Positions 23,501-35,683 of a stretch of DNA of 64,000 bases are shown here, one piece after another; positions within the stretch are counted from its first letter, which is position 1, and each line of letters begins with the position of its first letter. The translations under genes and the position numbers were made by a program. The DNA lies in the NCBI RefSeq assembly GCF_043290135.1, contig NC_134710.1:318640616-318704615 (forward strand), in the 5' to 3' direction. The stretch comes from Rhipicephalus microplus. Lineage: Eukaryota > Arthropoda > Arachnida > Ixodida > Ixodidae. Under the pieces are notes generated by a model. It did not search any database. It saw nothing but the letters and a program-made list of their open reading frames with translations, and was not told where the DNA came from.

Positions 23501-26500
23501 ATCACATGTAATATTTTTCTTTGCTCGAAGTGAACACCGCCAAAAATGAACTGCATGTGCATTTTGAGCTTAAGATTTCCTTCTATTTAAATATATGCTC
23601 ATTAACTTTATTTAGCATAGCTAACCAAAAACAAAAAGTTTCTTCATTTTATTTCTTTATTCAAATATAATATTGATTGCCTTTTAATTAGGTTGGGTTA
23701 AATGTAGACATTTACGGACAGTGCATTACAATTCACGCCTGAACGAGTTATTAGGAGCGGGTAAGGACTAATGACAAAATTATACTAAAAGGGTGCTATA
23801 ACATTGGTCTGTAGTCGGCGACAACTTTAATTGGCAGTACTGTAGAAGCCACAGAACCAATACGATTGCCTGTGCACACGCCAAGAAATAGGCCGAAAAC
23901 TTGCCGCTTGGTTCTCCAAGACAGATATACCTGAACCAAGACAAACAGTGGGCGTAAAAAGAGACCAAGCGAGTTATCTGCAATGTCTATGCTGAGGTAA
24001 GGTGCTGTTGGCCTGAACTGTCAGCGAATGCTGCAAGCAAGCAAAACTGAAACTGGAATTGAAATTGACTGCAAGTGGTCGAACTACTTGCGCAGTAACA
24101 CAAATGTGCAGCCTCCGTAGCCTTCACTCGCCCTTTTCCAAGATAAGAGGTCGCTGAATATAGTACATATTATGTGATGTTCGGATGGAATCTGCAGTTA
24201 CTTTGGTATTTTTAAACTATTCAATAGGCACTGTTATTGATCATGTAGATGTGCTCGAGTAATCAATAAGCTACCACAGGTATATCAGACAGATTTTATT
24301 TTTTCTAGCCAAAGCATTTTTTGCATTGTTATGAAATTTGTTTGCTTACTTCAAATGCTGTGCCGTTTTTATTGCCTGCATCGCAAGTGAACTAGCCTAA
24401 CACCTAACTCCTCTAAGAACACTAGACCTTCATGAGAACTAAATCTGGTGCACTTCCTAGAAATTAGCTGTAATGTCTTCAAAATAAAGAATGTTACAAT
24501 GAAAAGTCGAAGCAAACTTTACTCAGGACCAATTATATTTTTGGCAGACACCAACACAAGCATTGTAGCAGTAATCTTTTTTTTTTTTTTTCGTTAGGAA
24601 TGTATAGTGAATTATTTCTATCAAACTTCAAATCTACGTTTTGTTTACCTTCACACACAAAAAACTAAAATAGCTATTAATGTTACAGTAAAGTTAGAAA
24701 AATTGACATAAATTTTCACGTTGAAAGATCCCAGACAGATATCCATACACTATTTTATTGACAAGTAAACAGGAGGTAAAAAAAACATACTGAGTGTGCT
24801 CTGCTAAATAAAAATAACTTGTATAACAAAGATTTTGTGATGACTACATGGACTGCCTATAGTTATAACTAGTAATTGAAAGAAGTTTATTGCACAGCTG
24901 ATTCATTTCACAGGATGGGCAGCACTTTTCCCTCCAATTAACTTTTCCATAAAGTAACCCATAAATGATCTCTGTAAAGATATGACATCCAAATTAATAT
25001 GCACCAAGTTATAGCATAGAACAAAAGAGAGCCAAGCTAATCAGTAGATGATAAAAACAAACTAGATGAGTTATTAAATCAATAGCTAGAAATACAAGAT
25101 TAATAATTGTTAACATTTTTGACTAAATTATTAACATTTACTATTTTATTAGTATTGATAAAGTTTATGATTACAGTTTCAGGGAGGAGTGTACATCACA
25201 TAAAGCTTATTTTAAATAACTTATAACAACTACACTTCATATTCAAATTCTAAAATAATCCTGAAAATAAAATTTACGGTGCTCATTATTTTTTGGCAGA
25301 ATGATTAAGCTTTCGAGGCTTACATAGTAATGAACATAAATATACTGATCCTCTACTATTACCAAAAATCAATTAAAAACATGATAAATTTGAATGATGA
25401 CAGCAGCCATATTGTTGTTGAAAATAAAACGTTAGAGAACAAAAAAAAGAATAAGAAAACAAGTTGCTAGCACCTCTTTGCAGCTATCTTTTATGCATAA
25501 TGTGCTGACTGCTTCGGGCCAAAAGTTTGATTTTGCTGCTAAAGATAGAGGTTACTGTTATCTAGCTAGGCAGGCTCATATACATAGGCTGAGAGAAAGT
25601 AGATCATTTCAAAAGAATATACTGAAATTCCAAACTTTATGGCATTATTTTATAGTAATCAATATAAACGAACCATAAATTAACATGCATTCATAATAAA
25701 AGAATGGGAATACAAAAATGGATACAAGAGAGGTCATTTAACACGATATATGGCAATAAGGCTCTGTGCTACCTTTATTCACAAAAAGGCAAGAGCAATA
25801 TCTTTGTTGATGGCATGAAAGAGAAAGGCAGAAAGATGAATGTTTGACGTGGTTCTGCTATCTACAAGTTTTCATAGTTAGCTAAAAAATATTCGGCTAA
25901 AATAGTAGTTAACAGCCATCACAGGAACAAATTTTTCTAGAATATACTAACGTCCAAGATAACGTATTTCATAAGGTAGGCCTGCGTTAATTTTGTTGTA
26001 ATGCTATACCATGTCATAATCATCAAAGGAGCCTAGAACATATTTCTAGAACATATAGCCTAGAACATATTTAAAATCAATCTTAAAGTGCATGCTGCGC
26101 AACTGAGCGAGATGTGGAGCCTGTCACGACGCTGACATTAATGCGGCAGCAATGCAAACAAACCTACATCACGTGTTTGTGTTGGCTGGTTGTTTGTACT
26201 CGTGCTACCTACAATTTCTTCCTCCATGCCTGCGGCTTTGCGTGTGTTGGCTGTGCGCAGCGCCCACATCACAGCTTTGCATGGTCACAGGGCCACCTGT
26301 GTTTACTTTGCCACTGGAACTGCTCTAGACAAGTCTCTTGATAAATGACCATTCTGCACTCGTGCAAAAGAGCTCTCCAGCCTTGATAAATGGGTCGTAA
26401 GCTACCTATTGCAACAAAAACAACAATAAGGTGCAAAATTTTAGTGTCAGTGCTCCTTCAATGCTATCATTTAACATAATACGGCAGGCAAATATTTAGG

Positions 26501-28807
26501 CGGCCCCAATCCTTCATTTATTTCTCTGGTATTGGCACTCGCCCATCCACGTTGTTGTGCCCAAGGAGATATTGGCAGCGTCACACATATGAGGCCAGTG
26601 AGCATACTAGCCCACTTCTAGTTAACAGTATTAAGGCATATCCAGAAGAGCAGCAAGTGACGTAAGCCAGACGCTCTTGAAAAAGTAGAAGAAATGCGCA
26701 TGGACGTCCTGTCTATGCACGTTACTCCATTGCTACAGTAAGCTAGGAGAGAGGTAGCAGGCTCACTGCACAGCAGCGATAATGAGGGAGGTGAAGCCGC
26801 TAATGTTACTTGTGGCTCAGACACTACACTGATCTCGACAGTCCGACAGCTGGTGAGCAGCCGTGCTAGAGGGAAGACGCTACTCCTCTAGTTCACTGCT
26901 CGCAGCACACCCAGAAAAGCAACTGGTGACATAAGTAGGTGCACACTCGTATATGAGGGAGTGGAGCAGGAAGGGTGAGGCACCAAACACCTGGCAAATG
27001 ACAAAGGAAGTACACGCTATATGAGCCCTGTCCTCTGACATATGCAAGTCCAATACTGTATAACCCGGAACACAGCTGCCACCATGGCAGGAAGGACTGG
27101 GAGAGAGCAAGTGGCGAGAAGGTAACAACATGCTAGATGTTTGCGATTCTTTAGCGCATTTTAAGTTATGAAATACCTTAAAGAGGCCCTGCAACACAAA
27201 TTAAGCATGTTGTATTCCTCTCTAGTTCTCCAATGATGTAATGCACAGGTATCGTTGCGCGAGTGGCAACATCAAAAACAAAGCCGTTACATGTTTATGG
27301 CTATGGAGAAACCACACTGTTTTTGGACTTTAGTGATACACAGCGGCTATTTTTGTGATCATAAGGGATGCTTCATCACGTGGGAGTGACAATATAGGTA
27401 GTGTGCGTTAATTGGTTTGACGTGACAAGTCGCGCGTAATGTTCATACGGTCCTAGATAGGCCGCACTATTGTGTGCTAGAAATTATAAAAGCAACCTTC
27501 ATACTTCTTAAGATGCAATATTTCTGTTATTATGTATGAAAATGTGAAAACAATTGCAACGATGCTAGGAGCACTGCACAACAACCACCATGAGGTGAGT
27601 CATCCGGTACATCTCTGCAAAAGTATGCGGCAAATGGAAACGGCCTTTGGCAGCAGTGGGAGAGTGAAAATGCGAAAGATAACATTTTTTATGTCGTCTG
27701 CTGGGAATTTCAAGTTTGAAAACTAATCAATTCTGTTACCATGAACCAATTTCAATCATTCTTTTTGTGTTACTCTCAGCATTCAGCACTACACAAACTT
27801 TAGCGCTGCAGAATGCAATGAAAAAGTATTGCAGGGCCTCCTCAATGTCCCCTCTATCACAACCGATAGCTCAACCCATTCCATCTTTTATACATATACT
27901 TTCATTTTCACCAGGAAATCTTAGACAAGTTGTCTTGGCAGTTGACAGGGCGGTCTGTCTGGAAGATAGCAAAGAGTGCCACTCAGTGCTTGCGCCACTA
28001 AAACACAGTGAAATTATTTCAGCAAGACTCTTATGTAGCTGTACGTAATGGGTGAGTTACTAATAAAAGGTTAAAAACCAAATTGCATGACCCTACTTTA
28101 AGATGCTTATTTTACAAATTACCGGATGAGAGAACTAATGCGACTTGGGGGTTAAATCTCAATCACTATAACAAAGAATCAATAAAAAATATATGGTTCA
28201 GTGTGCACACACCATCAACTAATCCCACCATAATATGACGACACTGCTTGTCCTGCGGAAAGAAAGGAAAAAAAACGTGACCAAACTAGGAGCTAAAATC
28301 AGCGGCACAGTAGGCTTTTCTCGTTTTCTTTGAGATACGGCAGCGAAAGCTGATTTTTGCAGTAGACGACGAGGCTTTTGCGACCAATAATGCTCTACCC
28401 TTCAAAAATAATTTTCAATGTTATGCGACAAAGCAAACCTTGCGCTTGGTTGGATCGTTGAATATTATGGTCGGAGCCACTCGTCGATCTTCGCAAACTG
28501 GCTCTGGCTGTGCGTCGTCAGCTGGTTTGTTGCAGGCCTCGTCAAGGCCGAGTTCCATTCGCATGCGCTCTATCTCAGTAAGCTTCGTCGGTGCAGAGGT
28601 GCACTTTCTACGCTGATCTGCTACAGAGCGCCTCGACTTTTTGTGGTCATGCTTCAATGCGTCTGACCGGGTGGTTCCGTCCCCGTCATCCAGAAAACTG
28701 TCACCTGAGAAACAAAACGACGTCTTTAAATAGAATCCGGACAGCAGTAGCTCTGCTTTTTTACCGTAATCACGCAGCTTCTTCAGCAGCCTGCTTGATA
28801 ATCCCAT
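20571..28807 (-). CDS. C1orf131-like protein (DUF4602), 6 exons, 234 aa
   Basis: Assembled by eye on the minus strand. Exons: 28807-28765, 28704-28439, 21190-21017, 20955-20869, 20786-20737 and 20655-20571, all with GT...AG introns (GTAAAA, GTTTGC, GTGAGT, GTGTGT, GTAAGC donors) and matching phases throughout. Start MGLSSRLLKKLRDYG; stop TGA at 20573-20571. The conserved DUF4602 core is present: VLKFGIKGLDKPKQEEAK, then LAVQLGAK joined exactly at a splice site to PPKNRYLNYKEL, then a lysine-rich helix and the C-terminal GVHHVSKDLISKI. Human C1orf131 is about 290 aa; its yeast counterpart is thought to be Faf1, a nucleolar small-subunit processome factor, so a role in 40S ribosome biogenesis is inferred. 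Intron 1 is only 60 bp and stays in frame. Intron 2 is 7.2 kb and holds a MITE. No break is seen. Confidence 0.88.
21191..28438 (-). other. Intron 2 of the C1orf131-like gene
   Basis: AT-rich sequence without supported genes. Besides the MITE at 27182-27841 it contains GTGTCAGTGCTCCTTCAA at 26443-26460, a right end of the same TIR family as the MITE at 12296. Its left end could not be fixed (a candidate TTAAAGTGC lies near 26084). There is also a T-run of 15 near 24578. The short open frames in this interval show no domains. Confidence 0.7.
27182..27841. mobile_element. TTAA-type MITE in intron 2
   Basis: Left end AGAGGCCCTGCAACAC after TTAA (27178-27181). Right end, inverted, matches GAGGCCCTGCAA and is followed by TCAA (27842-27845), a one-base change from TTAA. 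Length 660 bp, no coding signal. Same architecture as the elements at 12296 and 19179. Confidence 0.75.
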
Positions 28808-28904
28808 GACAGCGAATAGCAACTTGTCCTGCTCCGGGCGTTTTCGACACGCACGGACGCACGTGGCAATGCGGCCCGCCGCGAATACAAACAAATATTG
28901 GATA

Positions 28905-31765
28905 GATGGATGAACTGATGTGGCTGTAGCCTTTAGATCAGGCGGCGGCTAGCGCCATCTAGCCGTACTACTTAGTGAACCAAAAATTACATTTATCTTT
29001 TTTTTTCTTTTAAATAGTGAAGTTCAGGACTGGTACTTTGCAGTGAATGGTTTAATTTTCACTCTTGCCTTGACTTTAGCCACCAATCACATAACCTCCT
29101 TTTAGTTATTCTACCCGCTTAAAGTCTATTTTGTCCTCCCTGTCTCTAAACCCCAGTGCTTTGAAAAACTCTGCGCCATCATCCTGAACTATAGGGTGAA
29201 GCCCTGTACTGAACATTATCAAATGCTCGGCAGTTTCCTCCTCCTCTCCGCATGCACTGCATACCGTGTCTAACCCTTTGTATTTGGGCCGATAACTCTT
29301 GGTTCGCAATACTCCTGTCCTGGCGTCAAACAGTAGAGAACTATCCGTAGTAGGGTGGCTACCCTACCCCTTGTATTATCATAGATCCTTTCCTTGGCAA
29401 TTTCCTGCTTAAAAGTTCGATAGTTCTCTAGTGCGGACTTCTTAATCATGCCAATTCTCCACATGTCAGTCTCCGTTTCCTTCACCCTCTTCTTAACCAA
29501 TAGTTCTTTTTGGTTTGGCCCCCTGCTGTTTTCTAAGTATTTACCCGTCAGTTTTCTGGTTCGCTTCCTCCATTTTGTATCGACATTCTTTATGTACAAG
29601 TAGCTGAAAACCTTCCTAGCCAAACGCTCCTCCTCCATTTCTATCAATCTCTTCTCAAATTTTATCTTGCTGCTAGCTTCCCTGCCCTCTAATGATGTCC
29701 ATCCCATATCACCTTGTACTCCCTGATTTGGTGTATTCCCGTGAGCTCCTCAAGCAAGCCTACCTATTCCACGTTGCTTAATTTCTAATCTTGCTTGAAC
29801 TTCTGATCTCATGCACAAGACCGCACTGCCGAACGTCAGACCAGGAACCATGACCCCTTTCCATATTCCTCTCACAACATCATGCCTATTGTAATTCCAC
29901 ATTGCCCTATTTTTCATGACTGCTGCATTCCTGTTACCTTTACTTGTTACGTATATTTTGTGTTCATCCCCCTTTCCTTTATAGATCATGCTTATCCTGC
30001 TAAGCTTCCATCCATCAGCGACTTCAGCATCGATTATTGTTTTGCTCACTGCCTCTCTCAGTCTGTTTAGACTTCGGACCCAATGTTTTTATCAGCATAA
30101 TTGGAATGCCATCTGGGCCTCTTGATGTACTACTAAGAACCCTCTTCTCAGCCCTTTCCCACTCTCGTTGTGAAAATGGAGATTTGCGCCACTTGATCCA
30201 TCCTGGTCTATTGTGGTGTATAAAGCATTTCTTTGTTGAATTTTTTCTGTCACCCTTGTTCTTATATATTCAATAGCTCCGTCCCCTTCTAGCCTAGCAC
30301 CATGAGCTGTAGTTTTAAACGTCTGTTCTAGGCTTGTCTCATTTTTTAGGGAGCTTAGATGGTTCCAAGTTTTCGCAGCCGTCTTTCTATCCTTTTTATG
30401 TACTTCTGCTAGCCACTGAGCTCCCTTCCTTTCAATCTTTTCATTGATCAGAAGGAATGCTTCACTTCTACAGCTTATAAAGATGTCCCATTTTCTTTCA
30501 ACATCTTCTGTCGGTTTACCCCACTGCTTAGCATGTCTGTGTTCCCTAGAGGCTTCCTTATGTTTTGCTGTGGCTCTTTTAATTTCTTCATCCCACCAAC
30601 TTTTGCGTTTGTGTCTCCTTTTCCGGGGTGACTTGTCACGTGCCTTAGCAAGCTCTATCATGCTCAAACAGTCTTATTAGATTCATGTACGTCCACACTG
30701 TTTTATTATCATCTGTGATTACTTTCTCATTTTGTTTAGTGGCTATTTCTATTTGCCTTTCTGAATAAAATGTTTCCTGTATCTGCTCATCTTGTCTTCT
30801 TCCCACTTTCACGGCTTTTCGAAAACTTAGCTTGATACGTTTGTGATCACTACCCAGACTTCTGGAGCCACATTCATCTCTGTACATTCCCCTGAGCCTA
30901 TCATACATCCTATGCGACATCAGTGCATAATCTATCATCGACTGCAGCCTTCCTACCTCCCATGTTATTTGCCCTTCCCACTTCTCAGTACTGCTGCAAA
31001 TGATCAAATCATGCCTTTCACACATATCCATGATCATTTTACCTGTTGGGTAAATACCCATCTATATACCCATCTATATCTTCTATGTGCACATTCATAT
31101 CTCCTAGTATAATTATGTTGCACTCTCCTCCTAATTCCTCAATGTCCTTTGATATACACTCCACCATTGCCAGGTTTTCCTCTCTGGCCTTTGCTCCAGT
31201 CCACAAGTACACCAAACCAAGGAGTGTCGTCTGCCCAGCTATTTTCTCTCTTAACCATAAATGTTCCATGCATCCCTGCTTGACTCTTTGCCAACCCATA
31301 CATTTATGTATGAATGCTCCAATTCCACCCCCCTTTTTGCTGCCTTCTGTTCTATTGCAATATTCCCATACGTAGTGCGCATTGCAAGGTGGTTGCTCCA
31401 TGTCCCGAACATGTGTCTCCACAATCCCATATACCATCAGCTCCTCCTGCCTCAACTGCTCTTTTGTCTCTTCCCATTTTAACCTATTCCTGCCACCCTG
31501 CATGTTAATATAGCCTACGTCTGACTTAGCTCGGCCCTTGTGCTTACGTCGAGTTTTTCTTCCACGGACACCGTGTGGCTTGAATATTTGTGCCCCTTTA
31601 GAATCGTCTTTTGCTACTGTTGGCCTCAGGGCTCTGGGTCCCCCTAAAAAAGCTGTGGCTTGACGACCCATCCTATTACCGACCCTCTTGCCCGTCGCAC
31701 CACTGTAGTGAATGCCATCCTGTGCAAAGGGGCCAGCGCCGGCATGATGATGATGGCAGTTGATA
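28905..31765 (-). mobile_element. CR1-like LINE, 5'-truncated, RT core deleted
   Basis: Minus-strand coding in several frames. The end of an ORF1 esterase domain (FAQDGIHYSGA, 31765-31660) is followed by the ORF2 endonuclease (YINMQGGRN, ETHVRDME, ILGDMNVHIED, and LGSDHKRIKL at about 30845). The linker helix region comes next (30667-30300). Near 29960 the block SRISMIYKGKGDEH, just upstream of the RT palm, is joined directly to KGNRNAAVMKNRAMWNYN, which lies downstream of it in the sister element at 40711-45460. About 800 bp including FADD/YADD-type blocks are therefore missing. A C-terminal CSACGEEEETAEHLI knuckle remnant follows. Dead copy. Confidence 0.87.
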
Positions 31766-32114
31766 TCACCTTCTCTCTCTTACACCCACAGTTCCTCTTT
31801 CTAGGTAGTATGCATCTGTTGGTCGATCATAAAAAAAACATACACAAAAAAGAAACTCATGTTTGGTACTCAGAAAGGACACGCACACAAATAAACTCGT
31901 TGTTTTTGCCAGCAAAATGGCTGGAATGACGATTAGGCAAAAACCACGGGCGCTGGCTATTGGATAATAAAAAAAAAACAAGGTGCAGCCTGCTACACCA
32001 CGTGCCGTCGAAGCAGCGGGACGGGCCTAGTTCACTTGCACCCGCTCTGGCGCCACCGCTTCTCCCAAGAGAAACACTAGACAAACACAAATAGACCCAT
32101 ACATACCAGCACCG
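31766..32114. other. Non-coding spacer between two LINE fragments
   Basis: I see nothing that can be supported here apart from short A-rich runs. Confidence 0.5.
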
Positions 32115-32820
32115 AGTGTCTACTTGAGCTTGGCATTCAGAACACGCTCGAAGAAATAGCAGAAGCCCAAGAGAGAGCACAGTTTACAAGGTTATCTACA
32201 AGGTCGGGGAGAATGATCCTGCAGGAGCTGGGCCAACACCCATTGGCAATTAGATGCAATTACAATGATACCCCTGACAACATCTGGGAGAATATCACGG
32301 TATCTCCTATGCCACAAAACATGCATTCAGAACACAACATCGGAAGAATGGCAAATAGATGCAAATACAATGATATCCCTGACAACATCTGGGAGAATAT
32401 CACGGTATCTCCTATACCACGAAACATGCATTCAGAACACAACATCGGAAGAAGAGTAGCGAGGGCCAGGACTATACTTCGTCAAGTCTCAAACGAGGAA
32501 CGAGGGATCGTATTTGTTGAAGCGGCTTTCTACGCCAATGGGAAAGCTTTTGTGGCAGTGGTGGTCGATGGGGCTGGCAAGGTCGTCAACTCAGCGATGG
32601 TCAGAACGACAGACCCAATCATTGGGGAACAGGTGGCCATCGCCTTAGCACTCAAAATGGATAATATAGAAGTCGTCTACAGTGATTCCATGGCAGCACT
32701 ACGGGCCTTCGCAAAGGGGACGGTCTCAGAACAAACGCTGAGAATACTACATGTCAATCCACGAAACACAAGAAAAGCTAGAAAACTTCTAGTAAACGTT
32801 CAAAAAGGATAGTCCAAAAG
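32115..32820 (+). pseudogene. I-clade LINE tail: end of ORF2 with RNase H
   Basis: 5'-truncated copy. It starts at LELGIQNTLEEIAEAQERAQ, the region C-terminal to RT, continues with NMHSEHNIGRR, and then an RNase H domain: IVFVEAAFYANGKAFVAVVV, then IIGEQVAIALALKM, then EVVYSDSMAALRAF. The first catalytic aspartate (normally VDAA) is Glu here. A 105-bp in-frame tandem duplication (32245-32349 and 32350-32454) repeats 35 codons just upstream of the RNase H. It is related to the LINE at 53340-59145. It ends in AT-rich DNA with two CTAGAAAACTTCTAG palindromes. Confidence 0.85.
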
Positions 32821-33060
32821 TATATAAGAAATCTTGTGTTGAGATGTTATTTAAACCTAAGCAGCTTAAAAACCTCCTGTAGCTGTGCTAACGCCACATT
32901 ATACGGCTAGAAAACTTCTAGCTAGAAGTCTAAAAAACGTCTTTCTAGATTTTTTAAAGAACCTTTGTAAAAGTTTACTATACTTGTACTATCAGAAGCC
33001 TAGTAAACTTCTTGCAAAGATTCTAAAAAGACTTTTGCTAGATCTTTTAACACCTATTTT
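32778..33060. repeat. Palindrome-rich AT segment
   Basis: The 15-bp interrupted palindrome CTAGAAAACTTCTAG occurs at 32778-32792 and again at 32907-32921. Degenerate relatives of AAACTTCT and its complement continue to about 33050. This looks like the remains of a short inverted-repeat element, but I could not delimit it. Confidence 0.45.
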
Positions 33061-33781
33061 AGACATTTATTTTTTCATACAAACCAGCTTGTTCAGCGTT
33101 TTCCGTGGTTAATTTGCTGCAACATGTCAGCGTTTTACAATCGGTGCATTTAGTTGTTCACTGTCGAGAGTGACAAGTAGGAACAGCAACATAATTTGGC
33201 ATCATACTATTGCTGGCATTTTTATAATCAGCAAAATTGGTGCCATAATTGTTGAAAGAATGAATCAGTGACTGCCATCTATGATTAAGATAATCTGTTT
33301 TGCTTGGAGACAAGACTGGCTTTTAAACGTCAACTCATTGTTTCTGGTGTTGCCTGGGATGCATCACACTGCACATCCAAAATTAAATGCAAAATTTCAA
33401 CAAATCTTGTTGCATACTTGTAAGCTTCATTATACATACTAACAATGACTGCACACTTTGTCCCAAAACTTGAATGCTATATAGTAACTATAATTATACA
33501 AAGCAATTGAAGGGCTGGCCAGATGCTTGGTCCAGGAAACTGCACACATACAAAAGGTGCAAACTGTTCTCTTCGAGCACAGCAATTAGCGTCTTTAAAA
33601 TGTCATTTCATTTATATGCTTCGAACTAAAAAGAAACAGCATGACATCAGCTTTCAACACTTTTCAAAACAACATTTTTTTCATTTTAATGCACAGTTTC
33701 TTGAAAGTTATTTGCATTCTACAGTTATTTGCAGCTGCAGCTCCAGCTCTTGAATGGCCAGGGGCGCCTTTTTTCCAACAC
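33061..33781. other. Non-coding region
   Basis: No supported feature. It probably contains the 3' UTR of the minus-strand gene that ends at 33782. Confidence 0.35.
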
Positions 33782-33882
33782 TTAGGCGTCTTTCCTCGAG
33801 GGCTGCCTCTCACGCATTTCGGCCTCTAAGGCGAGCCGCTTCTCAAAAAATTCAAGGTGGCGGTCAGCAGTTTGCCTCCTTC
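33782..33882 (-). CDS. Putative terminal exon, coiled-coil nuclear protein
   Basis: The minus-strand acceptor TGTGATTTCAG is followed by a 101-nt exon ending in TAA (33784-33782). It encodes a charged helix RRQTADRHLEFFEKRLALEA with a short tail. It needs one nucleotide from the previous exon, which is exactly what the exon at 38632-38450 leaves over. The joined product (ARARR then GRRQTAD) resembles the C-terminal coiled coil of Myb/SANT-like or NAIF1-like proteins that are common in ticks. That family name is an inference, as the DNA-binding part is not in view. Confidence 0.5.
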
Positions 33883-34557
33883 CTGAAATCACAGCAAGCA
33901 CGGCATGTTTCTAGACATTGCAAAACACAAAAAGCAAGGAAACAAATTCGTGGAGCATTACACTATAATAAACATTTTATGCATTCTGCATCATGTGACC
34001 TGATGTAATTTTCTTCCACCACAAGTAGGCAGCAATGTACTCTGACATGTAACTGACAATGAGAGTACACTAGTTCAAAGCGTTAAACCATTGTGGTTGC
34101 ACAATAAGAAAAACTGTATCATTGCACATGACAGACAAGCCAAGGCAACTCCCAGTACTTGATGCCTTGCCAGCGATGCGAGTTGAAAGGAAGAGTAATT
34201 CTATTGCCGCGACTGGTAGCCTTGCCGCATTTCTTTACCCTCGTGACAGCTACATTTTTTTTAACATTGCGGTTAACATTTCTTTCAACTCACAAGAAAT
34301 ATATCCAACTGGGCACATTTGTTGTTAGATACGTTTTGTCTTGCTTCGAAGAGAAATGCTGCAGTAGGGTATTGACTGTGTAATGTTCATTGTGCACTGC
34401 TGTGCCTTCATGACCCTAGGAAGCTCTGTACGCGTTGTACGTTCGACTTCAAGTCGCGATGTCACCGAGCCTTTTAGCACAGCGTTCGACACCCTTGTAA
34501 GTTTCATACGTCCATAGCAATAATAGCGAAAGTTGGACTACTTGGTGGTTCATACTT

Positions 34558-34656
34558 GGGAAGTAAAAACAGCGCAAAAATATAGACAAGGACAGAGGAA
34601 GAGGTGTCGTCTCTTCCTCTGTCCTTGTCTATATTTTTGCGCCGTTTTTACTTCCC
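34558..34656. repeat. Fold-back repeat, 46-bp arms
   Basis: The left arm (34558-34603) and right arm (34611-34656) are reverse complements with a single mismatch, separated by the 7-nt loop GTGTCGT. The arms contain AAAAATATAGACAAGGACAG and its complement. It could extrude as a hairpin. Similar palindromes are dispersed in tick genomes and probably represent a MITE or fold-back element. No coding. Confidence 0.9.
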
Positions 34657-35610
34657 GAATACGTCCTTAGGTTGGCAGAACTATTGTACCTCAATTAGCC
34701 GAAAAATTCCCCATCAGGGCTTGCTTGGATTCGCATTTTCTGCAATTTTCTAAACGCTCACCTGGGCTCTGACTGATTAACCCTCACCCAGACTCCATCT
34801 CACTAGAATAAGCTCGTTTCACACTCAAGGTCACATCAGCTAACTCAAGCTCAAACTCTGCTTTTTTTTTTCTTCGACTACACCTAAATGGTCTCAAGGC
34901 CCACACTGAGTCTGTCGGCTCATCAACAAGTTTGCCAACCTATGCATATGTCACATGGTCTCACTGGGAGCCTTGCTTGTAGAGACGTGCTTACAGAGAA
35001 GTTCATGTTTGCTGTACGAGTTATATGTACCATTTCCGTTGTGCTGTTCTGGTATTCTGAAATGATGTTTAGTCATGTTACATTTAAATGTGGTTTCGAT
35101 AGTTCATGTACCTGCTGCCTCAGGCTAATAAAAATTTTCATGTTCCGCAACAACTGCTCCTTATTCGTGGGTGGCAAAGTGTGCAAGAAAGCGTATGCAC
35201 ATGTTACACTTTCTCAACGTGCCCGGCCCAGGAATGCTTCTATTAAGTAATAGACGGATACAACCTTAGAAGTCCACAGAGGCCAAGGCCAGGTTAGGCC
35301 AGGCGTACCAGCCGGGGGGCAAGGGGGGTGCAAGCCCCCCCCACAGAGAAAAGTTGGGGGGGGGGGAGCTGAACCCTCCCACTTTCGACAGTGGTCACTC
35401 TTGGCTGCACGCTGGGAAAACGAACAAGTAAGGCGTAGTTTTCTATCCCAACAGTAATTACTCAATCATGTTCCCACGGGAAAATGAAATTGTTAAAGAG
35501 GCTATGTAACAACATAGTGAAATTTTGTCAACATTGCCGCTTTGATGATTTTCCTTGTAGGTTATATATATGGCTACAGGTGGCGCTGACTGACACACCC
35601 AATAAAGTGG

Positions 35611-35683
35611 CTGGGAGATAGCTCAGTGGTAGAGCATCGAACGCGTTATTCGAAGGTCGTAGGTTCGATTCCTGCTCGCAACA
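35611..35683 (+). repeat. tRNA-like head of a SINE, not a functional tRNA
   Basis: Contains TAGCTCAGTGGTAGAGC (A box and D arm), an anticodon-like arm with stem TCGAA/TTCGA, and GGTTCGATTCC (B box and T arm, with a pairing stem). The acceptor ends do not pair and the base before the would-be anticodon is G instead of the invariant U. A non-tRNA tail follows to about 35800. It is best called a tRNA-derived SINE. Confidence 0.65.

Noticed and set aside
35611..35683. Functional tRNA gene
   Set aside because: A and B boxes are good, but the acceptor stem does not pair and the base 5' of the would-be anticodon is G rather than U. A non-tRNA SINE tail follows.
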